Positions 44,688 to 53,006 of a stretch of 64,000 bases of DNA are shown piece by piece. The stretch comes from Pseudoluteimonas sp047602125 (GTDB taxonomy: Bacteria > Pseudomonadota > Gammaproteobacteria > Xanthomonadales > Xanthomonadaceae). The translations under genes were made by a program, and so were the position numbers. The stretch covers positions 1,488,001 to 1,552,000 of the forward strand of contig JASGIB010000001.1 of assembly GCA_047602125.1 (NCBI GenBank), in the 5' to 3' direction. Positions within the stretch are counted from its first letter, which is position 1. Every line of letters begins with the position of its first letter. The notes beneath the pieces are model-generated. The model was not told where the DNA came from. It saw only the letters and a program-made list of their open reading frames with translations, and searched no databases.

Positions 44688-46495
44688 GCCTGCTGCGCGA
44701 ACTCAATCGCATCGGCGCGTTGCGCACGCTCGACGACGCGCTGGCGAACACCCTGCGCCGGCTCGATCCGGCCACGCCCGACGAAGTACTCGCCGCCGCG
44801 GCGCTGGCGTCGCTGGCGGTGTCGCAGGGCCACGCCGCATTCGACATCGCCGATCCGCGGCAACTGGTCGATGCCGAATTGCCGTGGCCGGCTGCGGAAG
44901 CATGGACGGAGGCATTGCGCGCATCGCCCTTCGTCGCGACGCCGGATTCGGCCGAAAGCGAAACGCGCGCCGCGCCGCTGGTGTTCGAACACGGATTGCT
45001 CTACCTGCGCCGCTACCGCGAATACGAACGCCGGCTCGCCTTGCAATTGCGTCGCATCGCCGCGCAACCGATGCAAGGCGATGTCGAATCCGTCGCGTCG
45101 CTGTTCGCCCTGCTTTTCCCCGATGGGCGCAACGACGACCGCCAGGCCCGCGCCGCCGCGTTGTCGTTGCGTCGCGCGTTGCTGCTGGTCACCGGCGGCC
45201 CCGGCACCGGCAAGACCACGACGATTGCCCGTTTGCTCGCCTTGCGCATCGCGCAGGCGAAGCATGCGAATGCCACTCTGCCGCGCATCGCCCTGGGCGC
45301 GCCCACCGGCCGCGCCGCCGACCGCATGGCCGAGAGCCTGCGTCGTGCGATCGCGCAGATGGAAACGCTCGGCATCGATGCCGGCGTGCTCGCCGCGCTG
45401 CCACGCGAAGCCAGCACCCTGCATCGCCTGCTCGGCACCATCCCGGATGTGCCGCGCTTCCGCCATGACGCCGACAATCCGTTGCCGTTCGACATCGTGG
45501 TCGTCGACGAAGCCTCGATGGTCGACCTGCCGCTGATGTGCAAGCTCACCGAAGCGGTGGCCGATGGCGCGCAACTCGTCCTGCTCGGCGATGCCGACCA
45601 GTTGCCCTCGGTCGAAGCCGGCGATGTGCTCGCCGCGATCCTCGCCGCCGCCGGTTCCGGCGATGCGCTCGCGCAAGCCGATGTCGATGCATTGCGTCCG
45701 TTGCTCGGCGAAACGCCGGTCGACGCCGGATCGAACGGTCTGCGCGGCCATCGCGTGCACCTGCAACGCGGCTGGCGCCAGAGCGACGCACTAAACCTCG
45801 CGCCGCTGGCCGATGCAGTGCGCGCCGGCGATGCGGTGGAAACGCTGCGCCTGTTGCGCAGCAACGAACTGTCGAACGTGCATTTCCACGAGGACATCGA
45901 CGATCCGCTGCAGGCGCGGCCGCAACTGCTCGAACACTGGCGCTCGCTCGCAGCGCTCACCGATCCAGTCGAAGCCCTGCGCCAGGCCAACCGCCTGCGC
46001 CTGCTTACCGCGCTGCGCGAAGGCCCGGCCGGCGCGCGTGGGCTCAACGCGCGGATCGAAGCGCAACTCTCCGGCCGCCGCATCGGCACGCCGCCGGCGT
46101 GGTTCCCGGGGCGGTTGTTGCTGGTGACCGAGAACAGCTATCGCCACGGCCTGTACAACGGCGACGTCGGCATCTGCATGGCGGGTGAAGACGGCACGCC
46201 GCTGGCCTGGTTCCCCGGAGGCCCCGACGGCGTGCGCGCGTTCCATCCGGCCGCGCTGCCGGCGCACGAGGGCGCGTTCGCGATGACGGTGCACAAGGCG
46301 CAGGGTTCGGAGTTCGACGAGGTGTGGCTGCAGTTGCCGCGCGCCGACAGCTGCGTGCTCAGCCGCGAGCTGCTCTACACCGGCCTGACCCGCGCGCGGA
46401 ATGCGTTGCACATCTCAGGCAGCGCCGATGCGATCGAAGCGGCGCTCGCGCGACATGCAGGGCGTGTGTCGGGGTTGGAGTGGAGATTGGGATGA
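44684..46495 (+). CDS. recD: Exodeoxyribonuclease V subunit alpha (RecD)
   Basis: RecD is the 5'-3' helicase of RecBCD. The 603 residues match E. coli RecD (608). Motifs: Walker A TGGPGTGKTTTIARLLAL (about residues 169-186), APTGRAADRMAESL, DIVVVDEASMVDLPLM, LLGDADQLPSVEAGDV and MTVHKAQGSEFDEVWLQLP, YTGLTRARNALHI. The ATG overlaps the recB stop (ATGA), so recC, recB and recD form one coupled operon. No ptrA gene lies between them, unlike in E. coli. Confidence 0.96.
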   Translation: MSLLRELNRIGALRTLDDALANTLRRLDPATPDEVLAAAALASLAVSQGHAAFDIADPRQLVDAELPWPAAEAWTEALRASPFVATPDSAESETRAAPLVFEHGLLYLRRYREYERRLALQLRRIAAQPMQGDVESVASLFALLFPDGRNDDRQARAAALSLRRALLLVTGGPGTGKTTTIARLLALRIAQAKHANATLPRIALGAPTGRAADRMAESLRRAIAQMETLGIDAGVLAALPREASTLHRLLGTIPDVPRFRHDADNPLPFDIVVVDEASMVDLPLMCKLTEAVADGAQLVLLGDADQLPSVEAGDVLAAILAAAGSGDALAQADVDALRPLLGETPVDAGSNGLRGHRVHLQRGWRQSDALNLAPLADAVRAGDAVETLRLLRSNELSNVHFHEDIDDPLQARPQLLEHWRSLAALTDPVEALRQANRLRLLTALREGPAGARGLNARIEAQLSGRRIGTPPAWFPGRLLLVTENSYRHGLYNGDVGICMAGEDGTPLAWFPGGPDGVRAFHPAALPAHEGAFAMTVHKAQGSEFDEVWLQLPRADSCVLSRELLYTGLTRARNALHISGSADAIEAALARHAGRVSGLEWRLG

Positions 46496-46522
46496 TTCCC
46501 GAGGGGCGCGGGCACGCCGCTT

Positions 46523-47446
46523 TCATGGATGCCGGTTGCGCCGCGGCATCCGTCCTTCCACGAAACACCCGCGCCGTTTCGCCAGGCGCAGTAGCCAGAT
46601 CATCGCCAAGGCGGTGGTCGCGATGACCAGCAACGAACTCTCCGGACCGAACTGGCCGCCGGTCAGCCATGCCGGGCCGGCGTAGCGGCTTTCAAGCGGC
46701 GCCAGCGCGCGCCAGTCGTCGATCCCGGACAACGGCACGCCGCTGAGCAGGATGGTGAAGTTCCATGCCGCGTGGTGGGCGACGCCGACCCACAGGTTGC
46801 GGGTCAGCACGAACAGCGTGGCCCAGACCAGCCCGAGCACCGTCACCGACGCCAGCATCGCCGCGGCATCGAAGGTGCTGGCGTGCACGAGGTTCTCGAG
46901 GTGCTGCAGCGCGAACAACGGCGCCTGCACCGCCAGCGCGATGCCGGTGCCGAGCGTGCGTTCCAGCACCCGGAACAGCAGCGCGCGGAACATCAGCTCT
47001 TCCAGCATCGCCGCGATCAGGATCAGGGCCGCGATGCCCCACAATGCCGGCGAAGCGCCGCGGAACAGCACCACCGCATACGCGCCGCCCGCGAACAACG
47101 CGGCGATCGGCAAGCCGATCATCAAGACGCCGCCCATGCCGCCGAGCAATGCCGGCAGCGGACGTAGGTGCAGTTCGGTCGCGGGGCGGCGTTCGTGCAG
47201 GCGCACGTACGCCCAATAACCAACGAGCGCGGCGATGAAGATGCTGACGCGTCGTACGACGCTCAGCCACGCCACGCCGGGATGGAACAGCGCATCGACC
47301 AGCGGCACCAAGCCCTCGCGCACCAGCATGATCGCGCCGAGGATCGCGACGCCGCCGAGCAGCAGCGCCAGCAGCATGCGCGCGACCTCGCGTCGAGGTC
47401 GCGGGCGTGGCGCCAGAGAGTCGCTCGGGATCGCGGGAACGTCCAT
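46523..47446 (-). CDS. CPBP family intramembrane metalloprotease
   Basis: A 307-residue membrane protein with about seven to eight helices. The CAAX-protease-like motifs are present: EELMFRALLFRVLER (EExxxR), the LFALQHLENL histidine segment and the VGVAHHAAWNFTIL motif. Members process prenylated or other membrane substrates; the target here is unknown. It starts MDVPAIPSDSLAPRPRP. It is convergent with recD. The 287 bases upstream (47447-47733) hold no recognised element. Confidence 0.87.
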   Translation of the reverse strand: MDVPAIPSDSLAPRPRPRREVARMLLALLLGGVAILGAIMLVREGLVPLVDALFHPGVAWLSVVRRVSIFIAALVGYWAYVRLHERRPATELHLRPLPALLGGMGGVLMIGLPIAALFAGGAYAVVLFRGASPALWGIAALILIAAMLEELMFRALLFRVLERTLGTGIALAVQAPLFALQHLENLVHASTFDAAAMLASVTVLGLVWATLFVLTRNLWVGVAHHAAWNFTILLSGVPLSGIDDWRALAPLESRYAGPAWLTGGQFGPESSLLVIATTALAMIWLLRLAKRRGCFVEGRMPRRNRHP

Positions 47447-47733
47447 CGGTCGTGGCCATCGGAATCGGCGGCCAGCATCGGCGATCCACGGGCCCGGATG
47501 CGAGCACCTTGCGACGAAAGAGTGGAGCGGTGGCGCGAACGCGTGTATCGGCCGAATACGGAATCGCGGAAAGCCGGGCTGGTCGCGCCATGGTGAATAA
47601 CGGAGTGTTCACGCGGGGAATCGTTCATCGCGCCATTTCGGGTTTCGTCGCATTCTGATTGCCGCGCCTGGCGCGCGCGGCCATGCTCGATTCCGCCGCG
47701 CGTGCAGCGCCGAGTCACGGAAAACGCCCGACC

Positions 47734-47952
47734 ATGAAAACCCTGATCGCCCTGCTGCTCTGGTGCGTTTTGTTCGCCCTGTGCTGGCCGTTGGCCCTGC
47801 TCGCGCTGGTGCTGTGGCCGGTCGCGTGGTTCATCGCGCTGCCGTTCCGCTTGGTCGGCATCACCTTCATCGCGCTGTTCGCCTTCCTGCGCGCCTTGTT
47901 CCTGCTGCCCGCGCGCTTGCTGGCCGGGCCTTCGCCGCACGTGGCGGCCTGA
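47734..47952 (+). CDS. Small hydrophobic membrane protein
   Basis: A 72-residue protein starting MKTLIALLLWCVLFALCWPLA with two hydrophobic segments (about residues 3-33 and 36-60) and little soluble part. No family was recognised. A start further upstream (47659) would add a non-hydrophobic head. It is 67 bases before folE on the same strand and may share its transcript, though folE seems to have its own -10-like box. Confidence 0.6.
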   Translation: MKTLIALLLWCVLFALCWPLALLALVLWPVAWFIALPFRLVGITFIALFAFLRALFLLPARLLAGPSPHVAA

Positions 47953-47985
47953 TACCCGGTTTCCGGCTCCGGTGCGCGGGCGCGC

Positions 47986-47991
47986 TACCAT
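47986..47991 (+). promoter_or_regulatory. Possible -10 box of folE
   Basis: TACCAT matches TATAAT at 4 of 6 positions and lies 28 bases before the folE ATG, leaving room for a short leader with GGAGCC as ribosome site. Confidence 0.3.
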
Positions 47992-48019
47992 GCCCGCCCG
48001 CCTTCGCCTCGGAGCCGCC

Positions 48020-48646
48020 ATGTCCGACGACCACAAGCTGGATGACGGCAGGCCCGCCGACAGTCGCAACGACGTCACCCGCCAGCAGGCCGAGGACGCG
48101 GTGCGCACGCTGCTGCGCTGGTCCGGCGACGACCCGGCGCGCGAAGGCCTGCTCGACACGCCCAAGCGCGTGGCCAAGGCCTACGAGGACTGGTTCAGCG
48201 GCTACGCGCTGGATCCGGACGACTACATGGCCCGCACGTTCGAGGAAGTCTGCGGCTACGACGAGATGATCGTGCTGCGCGACATCGACTACGAAAGCCA
48301 TTGCGAACACCACATGGCGCCGATCATCGGCAAGGTGCACATCGGCTACCTGCCGAATGGCAAGGTGGTCGGCATCAGCAAGCTGGCGCGGGTGGTCGAG
48401 GCCTATGCGCGTCGCTTCCAGGTGCAGGAAAAAATGACCGCGCAGATCGCCAACTGCATCCAGCGCGCGTTGAACCCGCGCGGCGTCGGCGTGGTGGTGG
48501 AAGGCGCGCACGAATGCATGACCACGCGCGGCATCCACAAGCGCGGGGTGAGCATGGTCACTTCGAAGATGCTCGGCAGTTTCCGCGAGGACGCGCGTAC
48601 GCGCAGCGAGTTCCTGCAGTTCATCGATGTCGGGCCGGGACGTTGA
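48020..48646 (+). CDS. folE: GTP cyclohydrolase I
   Basis: FolE opens GTP to make dihydroneopterin triphosphate, the first step toward folate and tetrahydrobiopterin. The 208-residue protein (start MSDDHKLDDGRPAD) shows ESHCEHHMAPIIGKVHIGYLP with the zinc cysteine and histidine, ISKLARVVEAYARRFQVQE, and the second zinc cysteine in EGAHECMTTRG. The pterin cofactor of the phenylalanine hydroxylase at 24879-25769 would depend on this pathway. The upstream ATG at 47972 is less likely. Confidence 0.96.
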   Translation: MSDDHKLDDGRPADSRNDVTRQQAEDAVRTLLRWSGDDPAREGLLDTPKRVAKAYEDWFSGYALDPDDYMARTFEEVCGYDEMIVLRDIDYESHCEHHMAPIIGKVHIGYLPNGKVVGISKLARVVEAYARRFQVQEKMTAQIANCIQRALNPRGVGVVVEGAHECMTTRGIHKRGVSMVTSKMLGSFREDARTRSEFLQFIDVGPGR

Positions 48647-48699
48647 GAAACCCGCCGCATTCCTGCCAACGCTCGCGACGGAACGGAAGCCCTGTCAGA

Positions 48700-48729
48700 T
48701 TGACGACCTGATTTAACCCGGGCAATATT
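48700..48729 (+). promoter_or_regulatory. Candidate promoter of the DUF2239 gene
   Basis: TTGACG (5 of 6 to TTGACA) is followed after 18 bases by AATATT (4 of 6). The DUF2239 start is 25 bases downstream with GAGGTG as ribosome site. Confidence 0.45.
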
Positions 48730-48753
48730 CGCGCCTCGTTCCCGAGGTGCGCC

Positions 48754-49335
48754 ATGGTCGACCTTTCCCTGCGTTGTACCGCCTTCGCCGGCCCGGCCCG
48801 GATCGCCAGCGGCGAGCTGCGCCATGTCGCCCTGAAGGCCCGCCTCGCCCATGCTGCCGGTGGCCGGGTGCTGGTGTTCGAGGACGCCAGCGGGCGCCAG
48901 GTCGACCTGCCGCTGGAGTTGCCCGAAGGCGAATTGCTGCGCCAGCTGTCCGCGCCCGCAGCGAAGGCCGATCCCGCGCCGGCGCCCGCGCGCGGCCCCG
49001 GGCGACCGAAGCTGGGCGTAATCGCGCGCGAGGTCACCCTGTTGCCGCGGCACTGGGACTGGCTCGCGGCGCAACCGGGCGGCGCCTCGGTGGCGCTGCG
49101 CAAGCTGGTGGACGAGGCGCGCAAGGTCGCGGGCGGCAACGATCGCCGGCGCGCGGCGCAGGAGTCGGCCTACCGCTTCATGCAGGCGATGGCCGGCGAC
49201 CTGCCCGGTTACGAGGACGCGACACGCGCGCTGTTCGCCGGCGACGTGGGGCGCTTCGAGGAACAAACCGCGCACTGGCCCGAGGATGTGCGCGATCATG
49301 CCGCGCTGCTCGCCGCCGACGCGTTCGTGCATTGA
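48754..49335 (+). CDS. DUF2239 family protein
   Basis: A 193-residue cytoplasmic protein. The N-terminal half (CTAFAGPARIASGELRHVALKARLAHA..VLVFEDASGRQVDLPL) and the C-terminal GRPKLGVIAREVTLLPRHWDWLAAQPGGASVALRKLVDEA region are typical of DUF2239. The second part looks like a ribbon-helix-helix or similar DNA-binding fold, but this is inference. It stands alone between folE and the MFS gene; the palindromic repeat at 49346-49430 follows directly. Confidence 0.8.
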   Translation: MVDLSLRCTAFAGPARIASGELRHVALKARLAHAAGGRVLVFEDASGRQVDLPLELPEGELLRQLSAPAAKADPAPAPARGPGRPKLGVIAREVTLLPRHWDWLAAQPGGASVALRKLVDEARKVAGGNDRRRAAQESAYRFMQAMAGDLPGYEDATRALFAGDVGRFEEQTAHWPEDVRDHAALLAADAFVH

Positions 49336-49345
49336 TGCTTTTTGC

Positions 49346-49430
49346 TCGTCATTCCCGCGAAAGCGGGAATCTGGTCTTTGGCTTTCGTGACGATTTAAAT
49401 GACGAGATTCCCGCTTTCGCGGGAATGACG
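49346..49430. repeat. Paired palindromic repeats (TCATTCCCGCGAAAGCGGGAAT type)
   Basis: Two inverted copies of the same unit, TCATTCCCGCGAAAGCGGGAAT near 49350 and ATTCCCGCTTTCGCGGGAAT near 49410, face each other around an AT-rich centre. Each unit is itself a hairpin (ATTCCCGC/GCGGGAAT). This is a common dispersed REP-like unit. It may also end the DUF2239 transcript. Confidence 0.8.
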
Positions 49431-49462
49431 GTTGGCCCAAACCCGATTTACTGGACTCCCAA

Positions 49463-50758
49463 GTGAACGCACCCCTCGCCATCGGCGCGCGCAAGGCCGC
49501 GCTCGCCTTCATCTTCGTCACCGTGCTGATCGACGTGATCGCGTTCGGCGTGATCATCCCGGTGCTGCCGCACCTGGTGCAGCAGTTCGTCGGCGGCGAC
49601 ACCTCCACCGCGGCCTACTGGACCGGCGTGTTCGGCACCATGTTCGCGGCGATCCAGTTCTTCTCCGCGCCGATCCAGGGCGCGCTGTCGGACCGCTTCG
49701 GCCGGCGCCCGGTGATCCTGATGTCCTGCCTCGGGCTTGGCATCGACTTCATCGTGATGGCGCTGGCGCCGACGCTGGCGTGGTTGTTCGTCGGGCGCGT
49801 GTTCTCGGCGATGTTCTCCGCGAGTTTCACCACCGCGAACGCCTACATCGCCGACGTCGCCCCGCCGGACCAGCGCGCGAAGAGCTTCGGCATGATCGGC
49901 GCCGCGTTCGGCCTCGGCTTCATCGTCGGCCCGCTGATCGGCGGCGTGCTCGGCGGCATCGACCATCGCCTGCCGTTCTGGTTCTCCGCGGGCCTCGCGC
50001 TGCTGAACTTCTGCTACGGCCTGTTCGTATTGCCCGAATCGCTGCCGAAGGAACGGCGCACGCCGACGTTCGACTGGCACCACGCCAAGCCCATGGGCGG
50101 GGTGCAGCTGTTGAAGGGATTCCCGCAGATCTGGGGACTGGTCGCGGTGGTGTTCATCGCCAACTTCGCGCACTACGTGTACCCGAGCACCTTCGTGCTG
50201 TTCGCGGACGCGGCCTATGGCTGGAAGGAACAGCAGGCCGGCTACGTGCTGGCGCTGGTCGGCGTGCTCAGCGTGATCGTCAACGTGGTGCTGGTCGGCA
50301 AGGTGGTGAAGGCGCTGGGCGAACGCCGCGCGCTGCTGTTCGCGCTGGCCTGCGGCGTGGTCGGCTTCCTTGTCTACGGCATCGCGCCGACCGGCTGGAT
50401 CTTCCTCGTCGGCATGCCGATCAGCGCGCTGTGGGCGATCGCCGGGCCCTCGACCATGGCGCTGATCACGCGCCAGGTGCCGGCCGATGCGCAGGGTCGC
50501 ATCCAGGGTTCGCTGAGCAGCCTGGTGTCGCTGGCGGGCATCGTCGCGCCGGCGCTCTTCGCCAGCACGTTCGGTTTCTTCATCGGCCCGCATACGCCGA
50601 TGCACCTGCCGGGCGTCGCGTTCCTGATCGCCGCCGTGCTGCTCGCGGGCGCATGGATGGTCGCGTGGCGCTTCACCGATTCCGCGCACTACCACGAAGC
50701 GACCGCAGCGACTGGCGGAACGGAGCCGGTGACATCGGAACAGTCGCTGCCCGGTTGA
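49463..50758 (+). CDS. TCR/Tet family MFS efflux transporter
   Basis: A 431-residue major facilitator protein with 12 predicted helices. The motif A loop GALSDRFGRRPVILMS lies between helices 2 and 3, and the YIADVAPPDQRAKSFGMIGAAFGLGFIVGP region is typical of the TetA-like group. Related proteins export tetracyclines or other drugs, but resistance cannot be claimed from sequence. The start codon is GTG at 49463, just after the repeat at 49346-49430. There is no TetR-type regulator next to it. Confidence 0.88.
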   Translation: MNAPLAIGARKAALAFIFVTVLIDVIAFGVIIPVLPHLVQQFVGGDTSTAAYWTGVFGTMFAAIQFFSAPIQGALSDRFGRRPVILMSCLGLGIDFIVMALAPTLAWLFVGRVFSAMFSASFTTANAYIADVAPPDQRAKSFGMIGAAFGLGFIVGPLIGGVLGGIDHRLPFWFSAGLALLNFCYGLFVLPESLPKERRTPTFDWHHAKPMGGVQLLKGFPQIWGLVAVVFIANFAHYVYPSTFVLFADAAYGWKEQQAGYVLALVGVLSVIVNVVLVGKVVKALGERRALLFALACGVVGFLVYGIAPTGWIFLVGMPISALWAIAGPSTMALITRQVPADAQGRIQGSLSSLVSLAGIVAPALFASTFGFFIGPHTPMHLPGVAFLIAAVLLAGAWMVAWRFTDSAHYHEATAATGGTEPVTSEQSLPG

Positions 50759-50823
50759 TCCGGCACGAACGGCACATCCGGTCGATGTCGGCGCGGCGCA
50801 GAATCGCCGGGTCGAAACCGCCA

Positions 50824-51078
50824 ATGGAGCGTTCCATGCGCCAGAACCTTTCGCGCCTCGCCGCTTTGTCCGCCATCGCCCTGGCCATCGCCGCCTGCGG
50901 CACCGCGCAGGTGCGCGACACCAATGCCGCGGTCGACGCCAATCCGCTTTGCACCTCGCAACCCAACCGGCCCGGCGAACCGGTGGCGGCCGAATGCGAG
51001 CGCAAGACTGAGGCGACCTGGTCGAGCGGCGATTCGAAATCGTCCGAACCGATCGATTTCAGCGGCAAGAAGCACTGA
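50824..51078 (+). CDS. Small lipoprotein of unknown function
   Basis: An 84-residue protein (80 if started at the ATG at 50836, MRQNLSRLAALSAIALAIAAC). The signal ends in lipobox AIAAC, so the mature protein is a lipid-anchored peptide of about 60 residues. It has two further cysteines (PLCTSQP and AECERK). No family recognised. It follows the MFS gene by 65 bases. Confidence 0.65.
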   Translation: MERSMRQNLSRLAALSAIALAIAACGTAQVRDTNAAVDANPLCTSQPNRPGEPVAAECERKTEATWSSGDSKSSEPIDFSGKKH

Positions 51079-51167
51079 GCGATCGTGACATCGGCTTCAC
51101 GCGCGCCTCACCGTGCGTAGGCATCCCCGTTGCCACACTGCGCTTCCGTTTCGGCGAGGAGCGTGAC

Positions 51168-51404
51168 ATGGGCGTCTGCGCGATGTGCGGCAACGATTAC
51201 GACAAGGCCTTCACCGTCACCACCTTCGACGGCAAGGCGCAGGCGTTCGATTCCTTCGAATGCGCGATCCACATGCTGGCGCCGGTGTGCGCGCACTGCG
51301 GCTGCAAGGTGATCGGCCACGGCGCCGAACACGATGGCACGATCTACTGCTGCGCACATTGCGCCAAGGCCGCGGGCGTGCAGGGGATCGACGACCGCGC
51401 CTAA
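51168..51404 (+). CDS. Cysteine-rich small protein, probable metal binder
   Basis: A 78-residue protein with nine cysteines: C4, C7, C32, C41, C44, C46, C61, C62 and C65, in CxxC-type pairs (CAMC, CAHCGC, CCAHC) plus several histidines. The pattern suggests one or two zinc ribbons or a metallothionein-like metal cluster. No signal peptide, so it is cytoplasmic. GAGGAG lies before the ATG. The end overlaps the barstar gene by four bases on the other strand. Function unknown. Confidence 0.75.
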   Translation: MGVCAMCGNDYDKAFTVTTFDGKAQAFDSFECAIHMLAPVCAHCGCKVIGHGAEHDGTIYCCAHCAKAAGVQGIDDRA

Positions 51405-51862
51405 GCTTCGCCGGCATCGTCCTCGCGGCCGACCAACGCCAGGCGTTCCGGCGCGAGCGGAACCACCGCCCAGAACGGACGGCGGTCGCGCGCCCAGCCT
51501 TGCGCGGCTTCGCCGCAGATGTCGAGCAGCACGGCGAAATCCTCGCCGTCGCGCTCGCGCCAGTCCCAGGCGTTGTCGAACAACAGCAACTGGCCGCCTT
51601 CGGGCAGCCACGAGAGGTCGCCGAGCGCATCGGCGAGCGCGTCCCAGTTGCCGCCGAACCATTCCGGGAACGCCAGCGCCAGCGCGATCCGCGCCAGCGC
51701 GTCGTGCTTGCCCGCGCAATCGGCGAAATCGACCGGCACGACGTGCAGCCCGGCCTCCGTCGCGGCTTCGGCGAGGTCCTCGCGGTCGTTGCGATCGAAG
51801 TAGTACACGCCGTTGTTCGCCGGATCGAGCAGCAGCGCGCGCAGATCCATGGGCGCGGTCAT
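51401..51862 (-). CDS. Barstar family ribonuclease inhibitor
   Basis: Barstar proteins bind and block barnase-type ribonucleases in the cytoplasm. The 153-residue protein has the family core GLHVVPVDFADCAGKHDALARIALALAFPEWFGGNWDALADALGDLSWLP, with the acidic loop and the FGGNWDALADAL motif that binds the RNase active site. The extra C-terminal 50 residues are usual in this proteobacterial branch. Its start overlaps the stop of the RNase gene (ATGA), so inhibitor and toxin are made together. Confidence 0.9.
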   Translation of the reverse strand: MTAPMDLRALLLDPANNGVYYFDRNDREDLAEAATEAGLHVVPVDFADCAGKHDALARIALALAFPEWFGGNWDALADALGDLSWLPEGGQLLLFDNAWDWRERDGEDFAVLLDICGEAAQGWARDRRPFWAVVPLAPERLALVGREDDAGEA

Positions 51863-52317
51863 CGCGAGGCTCCTTGCGCGTCGATGCGACGGAAACTGCG
51901 GTAGTGGTCGTCGCTGTACCAGTATTCGCCCGGCGGCGTGCCGCCGGTGACGATGCGGCGCGCGCCGCGGTCGTCGCTGCCCGGCGTTTCCACGGTGTAT
52001 TCGCGGTACCAGCCGCGCGGCCGCGAAGGCAGTCGATGTTCCCGGTTCTGGAACACGGCGCCGTCCTGCCGGTGTTCGAACGGCCCGCCTCGCGCGATCA
52101 ACGCCAGCGTATCGCGCGCTTCCGCGGGCAGGCCGGACGCATCCGGCATCGGTGCGGGCTCGGCGCGCGGCAGTGGAACCGGAGCTTCGCGCGGCGACGG
52201 TGTCGAAGTCGAAGCGGGAAAAGCCGCGGTCGATGCGGCGCGATGCGAAGCGAACCAGTCGCCCGCGACGAAGGCGAGCAGCAGCAGGCCGATCCAGATC
52301 CAGGCGTTGCGGCTCAT
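51859..52317 (-). CDS. Barnase-like guanyl-specific ribonuclease, membrane-tethered or exported
   Basis: A 152-residue protein with an N-terminal hydrophobic segment (WIWIGLLLLAFVAGDWFA, residues 6-23), a Pro/Ser linker and a C-terminal RNase of the barnase/N1 type. Residues equal to barnase Glu73, Arg87 and His102 are present in YREYTVETP, GARRIVTGG and SDDHYRSFRRI, so it should be active. The signal has charged residues right after it and no clear cleavage site, so it may be an anchor. The cognate barstar gene follows with a four-base overlap. Confidence 0.88.
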   Translation of the reverse strand: MSRNAWIWIGLLLLAFVAGDWFASHRAASTAAFPASTSTPSPREAPVPLPRAEPAPMPDASGLPAEARDTLALIARGGPFEHRQDGAVFQNREHRLPSRPRGWYREYTVETPGSDDRGARRIVTGGTPPGEYWYSDDHYRSFRRIDAQGASR

Positions 52318-52333
52318 CGGCGCAGGCGCGGAT

Positions 52334-52594
52334 TCACTTCTCGGCCGGCGGCGGCGGCGGAGGAGGAATGAGCGGATCGGGTTCGGGCGGCGGCGCGCGC
52401 ATGCGTCCGGATTGCGGCGGCTGCGGCGCGTTCGCTTGCGGCGTCGTGGTCGAAGTCGGGGTGGCGAGGCTCACAGGGGTTGCCGGCACGGCAACCGGTT
52501 CGGCTTCGGGCGTCGGCGCCGGTTCGCGCGGGCAACCGGCGAGCGTGGCCATCGCGACTGAGGATGCGGCGAGGATGGCGATGCGCTGTTTCAT
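52334..52594 (-). CDS. Proline-rich small lipoprotein
   Basis: An 86-residue protein with signal and lipobox LAGC (MKQRIAILAASSVAMATLAGC) followed by a low-complexity Pro/Thr/Ala tail ending PLIPPPPPPPAEK. No family recognised. The start overlaps the stop of the I78 inhibitor gene (ATGA) and its stop is 16 bases before the RNase gene, so it belongs to the same minus-strand unit. Confidence 0.65.
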   Translation of the reverse strand: MKQRIAILAASSVAMATLAGCPREPAPTPEAEPVAVPATPVSLATPTSTTTPQANAPQPPQSGRMRAPPPEPDPLIPPPPPPPAEK

Positions 52595-52896
52595 CCGCAG
52601 CTCACCTTCACGATCATGTCGTGCTCGTCGAGCATGAGGTTCAGGCGGTCGTCGCGGAAATCCATGGTCGCGGCCATGCCGGGCTTGAGCACGCGCACCG
52701 AATTCGCGCCGGTCGCGGTCTTCGCCTGTTCGACGACATCCTCGCTCGCGACCTGGCCGACGAAGCCCTGGCCCGGATCGGCCTGGCATTGCGCGAGGCG
52801 TGGCGGGAACGGCGTCGTGGCTTTCGCTTTCGGTGGCATCGGCGTGCACGCGGTGCTGGTGGCGAGGAGGGCGGACAGCAGGAGCAGGCGCTTCAT
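52591..52896 (-). CDS. I78 family peptidase inhibitor
   Basis: A 101-residue lipoprotein (signal MKRLLLLSALLATSTAC) with the I78 inhibitor core GFVGQVASEDVVEQAKTATGANSVRVLKPGMAATMDFRDDRLNLMLDE. Family members inhibit serine proteases of the elastase or trypsin type; here it would protect the periplasm. It heads a minus-strand group with a Pro-rich lipoprotein, a barnase-like RNase and its barstar. Confidence 0.85.
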   Translation of the reverse strand: MKRLLLLSALLATSTACTPMPPKAKATTPFPPRLAQCQADPGQGFVGQVASEDVVEQAKTATGANSVRVLKPGMAATMDFRDDRLNLMLDEHDMIVKVSCG

Positions 52897-53000
52897 GGGC
52901 GTCTCCGTGAACTGCGGGTTCGGTCGCACTTTAGCCGCGGCCGGTGCAGCGTGGAATGAACGCGGCCCTGCGCATTCAGGACTTCGCGGGAAACGGCCGT

Positions 53001-53006
53001 TATCCT
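53001..53006 (+). promoter_or_regulatory. Possible -10 box of a near-leaderless transcript
   Basis: TATCCT matches TATAAT at 4 of 6 positions and ends 7 bases before the ATG at 53014. No Shine-Dalgarno sequence is present. Confidence 0.4.

Noticed and set aside
49463..50758. Tetracycline resistance gene
   Set aside because: The MFS protein belongs to the TetA-like group, but many chromosomal members do other jobs and there is no TetR neighbour. Only the transporter family is claimed.
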